Positions 60,564 to 64,000 of a stretch of DNA of 64,000 nt are shown here, piece after piece. Position numbers and translations under genes: made by a program. The number at the start of each line of letters is the position of its first letter. The stretch's first letter is position 1. Below the pieces are notes generated by a model. The model made no database searches, was not told the DNA's origin, and saw nothing but the letters and a program-made list of their open reading frames with translations. The DNA comes from DATJGR01 sp963812255 (lineage in GTDB: Bacteria > Pseudomonadota > Gammaproteobacteria > Pseudomonadales > Azotimanducaceae), in assembly GCA_963812255.1 (NCBI GenBank), contig CAWEUM010000003.1:744001-808000 (forward strand), in the 5' to 3' direction.

Positions 60564-62659
60564 CCACGTACCGTCGCGACATCGATGGCCTGCGCGCAAT
60601 CGCCGTCGTGGCGGTCGTACTGTTCCATGCACACCTCGGGCCGTTCACCGGTGGCTTCATCGGTGTGGATGTGTTCTTCGTGATTTCAGGCTATCTGATC
60701 GTCGGCATCATCCTCGACGATATCCGCGCCGGACGTTTCTCCATCGCCATGTTCTACGAACGCCGCGTACGGCGCTTGTTTCCCGCACTGTTCGTCGTAC
60801 TCGTCGCGTGTACGATCGCGGGATATCTGCTGTTTCTGCCGCAGGAGTTCGCCGCGTTCGGTCGCAGCGTCGTGGCCACTGCCGCGTTCGCTTCGAACTT
60901 CCTGTTCTGGGATCAGGCCGGCTACTTCGACACCCCGGCAGAACTCAAGCCGTTGCTGCACACGTGGTCGCTGGCGGTCGAAGAACAGTTCTATCTGCTG
61001 TTTCCGCCGTTTCTGATCGCGGTCTCGAAATACGCTAAAGCGGCATTGACCCGCTGGGTGCTCGGAATCGCGTTCGTCTCGTTTGCGCTGAGCGCGGCTT
61101 TGGTGGGCAGTGATCCCGAGGCGACGTTCTATCTGCTGCCGACGCGGATGTGGGAGCTGATGATCGGCGCACTGCTGGTTTGCGCGCCTATCCCGGCGCT
61201 CGTGAACACACGAGCGCGCGCTGCCGCAACGCTGCTCGGCCTCGGCCTGATCGGCATCAGCACGACGCTGTATTCGGCCAAGACCCCATTTCCCGGCATC
61301 GCGGCGTTGCCGCCGTGCATCGGCGCCGCGCTGATCATTCACGCCGGCCGTGGCGGCTCGACCGCAGGAAACGGCCACTTGACGCCGCAGCGTAGCGGCG
61401 GCACTTCGCCCATCCACGCGCTGTTGTCCAGCCGCGCGTTCGTCTACGTCGGGTTGATCTCGTATTCGCTGTATCTGTGGCATTGGCCGATCCTCGTGTT
61501 CGCACGCGCCGTGACCGGCCGCCCGTTGACCGGCATCGAAACACTGCCGCTGATTGCGTTGTCGTTCGCGGCCGCCGACCTTTCGTGGCGATTCATCGAA
61601 GCGCCATTTCGCGGCCGCGGACGCCGTTTCTCACGAGCACAGATCTTTGCGTTCGGCGGCGCCGCGAGCGTCGTGTTGCTGCTGACCGGCGGCACCATCG
61701 ATGCGCGACACGGCCTGCCTGCGCGCGTGCCCGATGCAGTCTCAACGGCCGCCGCGGGCGCGCTGGATACGGACGTTCAATTCAAGCAACGCTGCATGAA
61801 CTTTGGGCCGGATCAGGTGACGGCCGACGACCTCTGCAGAATCGGCAGCAGTGATCGAAGGCCAACCTTTTTGCTATGGGGCGACTCGCACGCGAACGCG
61901 TTGGCGCCGGCGATATCCGAGGCCGCCGGTTCCGCAAACATCGCGGGATTGTTTGCGGGTTCCGGGGGCTGTGCACCATTGCTCGGTGTGTCGCGGACGC
62001 AGGACAAGTCGTTTCCCTGCGAAGACTTCAACGCACGCGTGCTCGACTTGATCCGGAGCGAGGGAAAGCTCCACACCGTCATCCTCGCATCGCGTTGGGT
62101 GATCACGGCAGACGGCAGACGTTACCTGAACGAGAGCGGCACCGACGTGTTCGTGCGTGACGCGCAATCACACGAAACCAGCGTCGGGGAAAATGCGGCG
62201 GTGTTCCGTCGCGGTCTCGGACGGACGCTGAGCGCGCTACGCAGCGCTGGCCGGCGGATCATCGTCGTGGGACCGATTCCCGAGATCGGCTTCGATGTGC
62301 CAACCACGCTGGCACGCGACATCTGGTTCAAACGTAAGGTTCGAATTGAAGATATCGAGCCGTCGCGTGCAGCGTTTTTCGAACGGCAGAAGCTCGTGCT
62401 GAACACGCTGCACGATCTGCAAGCACAGTTCGGCTTTATGCTGATACAGCCCTATCTGTCTCTATGCGATAGAAAAACGTGCGGTGTTGGCACACCCGCG
62501 CGACCGCTCTACGTCGACGACAACCATCTGTCGATCAGCGGCGCACGCAGGCTGCGTTCACTGTTCGAAGCCGCGCTCTCGGCCGATACGGATGTCGCGT
62601 ATCACTCGGGCGGCGCCGTGAAGCCGCCGAATTCGCGCTCGACGAGTTCGGCGAAGTGA
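60560..62659 (+). CDS. OafA-type acyltransferase fused to SGNH hydrolase domain
   Basis: A 699-residue membrane protein. The N-terminal acyltransferase-3 domain (residues ~1-380) starts YRRDIDGLRAIAVVAVVLFH, with the invariant R-x-DGLRA and the His of FHAH. It has about ten hydrophobic helices and FFVISGYLI, LLHTWSLAVEEQFY and SLYLWHWP. The C-terminal SGNH domain has LLWGDSHANAL (nucleophile Ser) and YVDDNHLSISGA (catalytic Asp-x-x-His). Such enzymes acetylate O-antigens or other glycans in the periplasm. GTG 60560 overlaps the ELM1 stop (GTGA). The 3' end overlaps the amidase by 58 bp. Confidence 0.9.
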   Translation: MTTYRRDIDGLRAIAVVAVVLFHAHLGPFTGGFIGVDVFFVISGYLIVGIILDDIRAGRFSIAMFYERRVRRLFPALFVVLVACTIAGYLLFLPQEFAAFGRSVVATAAFASNFLFWDQAGYFDTPAELKPLLHTWSLAVEEQFYLLFPPFLIAVSKYAKAALTRWVLGIAFVSFALSAALVGSDPEATFYLLPTRMWELMIGALLVCAPIPALVNTRARAAATLLGLGLIGISTTLYSAKTPFPGIAALPPCIGAALIIHAGRGGSTAGNGHLTPQRSGGTSPIHALLSSRAFVYVGLISYSLYLWHWPILVFARAVTGRPLTGIETLPLIALSFAAADLSWRFIEAPFRGRGRRFSRAQIFAFGGAASVVLLLTGGTIDARHGLPARVPDAVSTAAAGALDTDVQFKQRCMNFGPDQVTADDLCRIGSSDRRPTFLLWGDSHANALAPAISEAAGSANIAGLFAGSGGCAPLLGVSRTQDKSFPCEDFNARVLDLIRSEGKLHTVILASRWVITADGRRYLNESGTDVFVRDAQSHETSVGENAAVFRRGLGRTLSALRSAGRRIIVVGPIPEIGFDVPTTLARDIWFKRKVRIEDIEPSRAAFFERQKLVLNTLHDLQAQFGFMLIQPYLSLCDRKTCGVGTPARPLYVDDNHLSISGARRLRSLFEAALSADTDVAYHSGGAVKPPNSRSTSSAK

Positions 62660-64000
62660 ATGGCGGTGGCGTCCTCCAGTTGTGGGCCGATGATCTGCAC
62701 GCCAATGGGCAAGCCTCGCGAACTCGACCCGATTGGCATGACGCTTGCCGGCAACCCACCCACCGCCGCCACGCTCGCCCAGACCGGGAGCGCCTTGTAG
62801 GCAATGGTGTGCCCGTCGACGTCGATGGTGCGTGAATCGATGTCGGTGTGATCATGTGCAAAGGCCGGCGTCGGCAGCACGGGACACAGCACCACATCGA
62901 ATTCCCGAAACAGCTCCCGCCATTGGTGCGCGATGCCGACACGGATGCGATCCGCAGTGATCCAGTCGCGGTGCGTCAATACCAGCCCGCGCATTTCCTC
63001 GGCAGCAAACTGCGGTACAGACGCGGGCAACTCCGCGACTTGCGCTCTCAGCGAATCGTACGCGGACTGCGGCATGTCGGCACCGAAAAACGCCAGCAGC
63101 AGTCGTCCAAAGACGTTTGCAACCTGCTTCAGATCCGGCAGAAGTGGGCTCGAACGCGCGACTCGGCAACCCACCTGAGCCAGCTGATCGGCGAAGCGGG
63201 CGAGCGCAACACACACCTCGCTCGAAACGGGCAGCAGCGGATGTTCGTCGAGTAGTAGCACGCGAAAGTTGCGCAACCGTTCCGCACGCGGCGGCGGCAG
63301 ATGCAACTGATATCCCACCGCTTGCGCGGTGTCGGGTCCGGCCAGTACATCGAGCCCGAGCGTAAGATCGGCCGCGCTCCTGGCCAGCGGACCGATCGTG
63401 CCGAATTCGACGTCCGAAGCCACCGACAGCATTGGCACGCCCGGTGGCGCAAAGCCACGGGTCGGGACCAGTCCGAATGTCGGGCGGTGGCCGAACACAC
63501 CGCAGCAATGCGCCGGAATCCTCAGCGATCCGTTCAGATCGGAACCCATCTCCAGTGCAACGAATCCCGCCGCAACCGCCGCGGCACTGCCACCTGACGA
63601 CCCACCTGGGGTGCGTTCGACGTCCCACGGATTGTTCGTGGTACCGTAAACAGCATTGGAGCTCTGCCAATCGGCGAGCTGCATTGAAAGATTGGTTTTG
63701 CCGAGGATGACCGCGCCCGCGCCTTTGAGGCGCGCGACGGCAATGGAATCTTCGTGCACGGGAATCGACTGCGTGCCCGGAATTCCCCACGTCGTCGGCA
63801 AGCCGGCAACGTTGAAGCACTCCTTCACGGTCATCGGCAAGCCGAGCAGCGCACCATGCTCGCCGCGCGCCCGCGCCGCATCCGCTGCCGCCGCTGTCGA
63901 CCGCGCACGGTCGAAGTCGCGCACGACGACCGCGTTCAGCCTGGCATCGCGTGCCTCGATGCGCGCAATCGTTGCATCGAGCAGCTCGACAGCCGATATC
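62602..64000 (-). CDS. amidase signature family enzyme, N-terminus cut by the window edge
   Basis: At least 465 residues of an amidase. The catalytic Lys is in MTVKECFNVAG, the Ser pair in RTPGGSSGGSAAAVAAG, and DLNGSLRIPAHCCG holds the nucleophile Ser. The order Ser-cisSer-Lys is intact. The frame continues to the right edge through SAVELLDATIARIEAR and LNAVVVRDFDRAR, so the true start is outside the window; a GTG at 63924 would cut conserved sequence. Substrate unknown: fatty acid amides, aryl amides and Gln-tRNA are all used within the family. Overlap with OafA is 58 bp (convergent). Confidence 0.92.
   Translation of the reverse strand, partial: ISAVELLDATIARIEARDARLNAVVVRDFDRARSTAAAADAARARGEHGALLGLPMTVKECFNVAGLPTTWGIPGTQSIPVHEDSIAVARLKGAGAVILGKTNLSMQLADWQSSNAVYGTTNNPWDVERTPGGSSGGSAAAVAAGFVALEMGSDLNGSLRIPAHCCGVFGHRPTFGLVPTRGFAPPGVPMLSVASDVEFGTIGPLARSAADLTLGLDVLAGPDTAQAVGYQLHLPPPRAERLRNFRVLLLDEHPLLPVSSEVCVALARFADQLAQVGCRVARSSPLLPDLKQVANVFGRLLLAFFGADMPQSAYDSLRAQVAELPASVPQFAAEEMRGLVLTHRDWITADRIRVGIAHQWRELFREFDVVLCPVLPTPAFAHDHTDIDSRTIDVDGHTIAYKALPVWASVAAVGGLPASVMPIGSSSRGLPIGVQIIGPQLEDATAIHFAELVEREFGGFTAPPE

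Overview
The window is a gene-dense, high-GC stretch of a bacterial chromosome, with about 56 protein genes and no rRNA, tRNA, CRISPR array, insertion sequence or prophage that I could see. Several features point to a Gammaproteobacterium: an OxyR with its two redox cysteines, a groESL operon behind a sigma32-type promoter, ArfB, a RluA-type synthase, an ahcY preceded by an ArsR-methyltransferase fusion, and many lipid, polyester and acyl-CoA genes. Orders rich in lipid-degrading bacteria, such as Nevskiales or Steroidobacterales, would fit, but this is inference from gene content.

Layout, 1-20 kb: the end of one acyl-CoA dehydrogenase and a complete second one, an MFS transporter, a methyltransferase and a K+ channel with a zinc ribbon. 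On the minus strand follow an alkylglycerone-phosphate-synthase-like flavoenzyme, a GST coupled to a putidaredoxin-type ferredoxin, and a histidine kinase / double-receiver regulator / TonB-TPR operon. Then come a DUF2868-DUF3482 GTPase pair, ArfB, two dehydrogenases of the SDR superfamily and a lipoprotein with an HEXXH motif. 19-31 kb is storage and membrane lipid metabolism plus transport: wax ester synthase/DGAT, alpha/beta hydrolases, a PHA synthase, an alcohol dehydrogenase, a free GYD protein beside a GYD-PlsC fusion, a Cof-type phosphatase, EamA and MATE transporters and a PaiB-like protein.

31-42 kb is stress and ion homeostasis: a rubrerythrin / Fe-S protein / DUF3501 cluster, an OmpA / MscS / MgtE-like / MgtE operon, groESL and oxyR. 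42-49 kb holds a zinc dehydrogenase, a GST, a pseudouridine synthase, an LRAT-type protein, a cytochrome c and a methyl-cycle locus, in which a methionine-aminotransferase-like gene diverges from a SahR-like gene followed by ahcY.

49-62.7 kb is the most unusual part. A pair of ArsA/Get3-like ATPases has complementary losses of key residues. It converges on a minus-strand set of phosphopantetheinyl transferase, NAD-dependent epimerase and fatty-acyl-AMP ligase. These diverge from a GNAT protein resembling bacterial ceramide synthase, a MobA-like nucleotidyltransferase, a metallophosphoesterase, and an overlapping operon of a DAGK/ceramide-kinase-like enzyme, a nucleotidyltransferase-like protein, an ELM1-like protein and an OafA acyltransferase. 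Together they resemble a bacterial (phospho)ceramide pathway from which serine palmitoyltransferase and its acyl carrier protein are missing locally. An amidase runs off the right edge.

Gene packing is extreme. Many start/stop overlaps of 4 nt occur (ATGA, GTGA, TTGA), and five convergent gene pairs overlap at their 3' ends.
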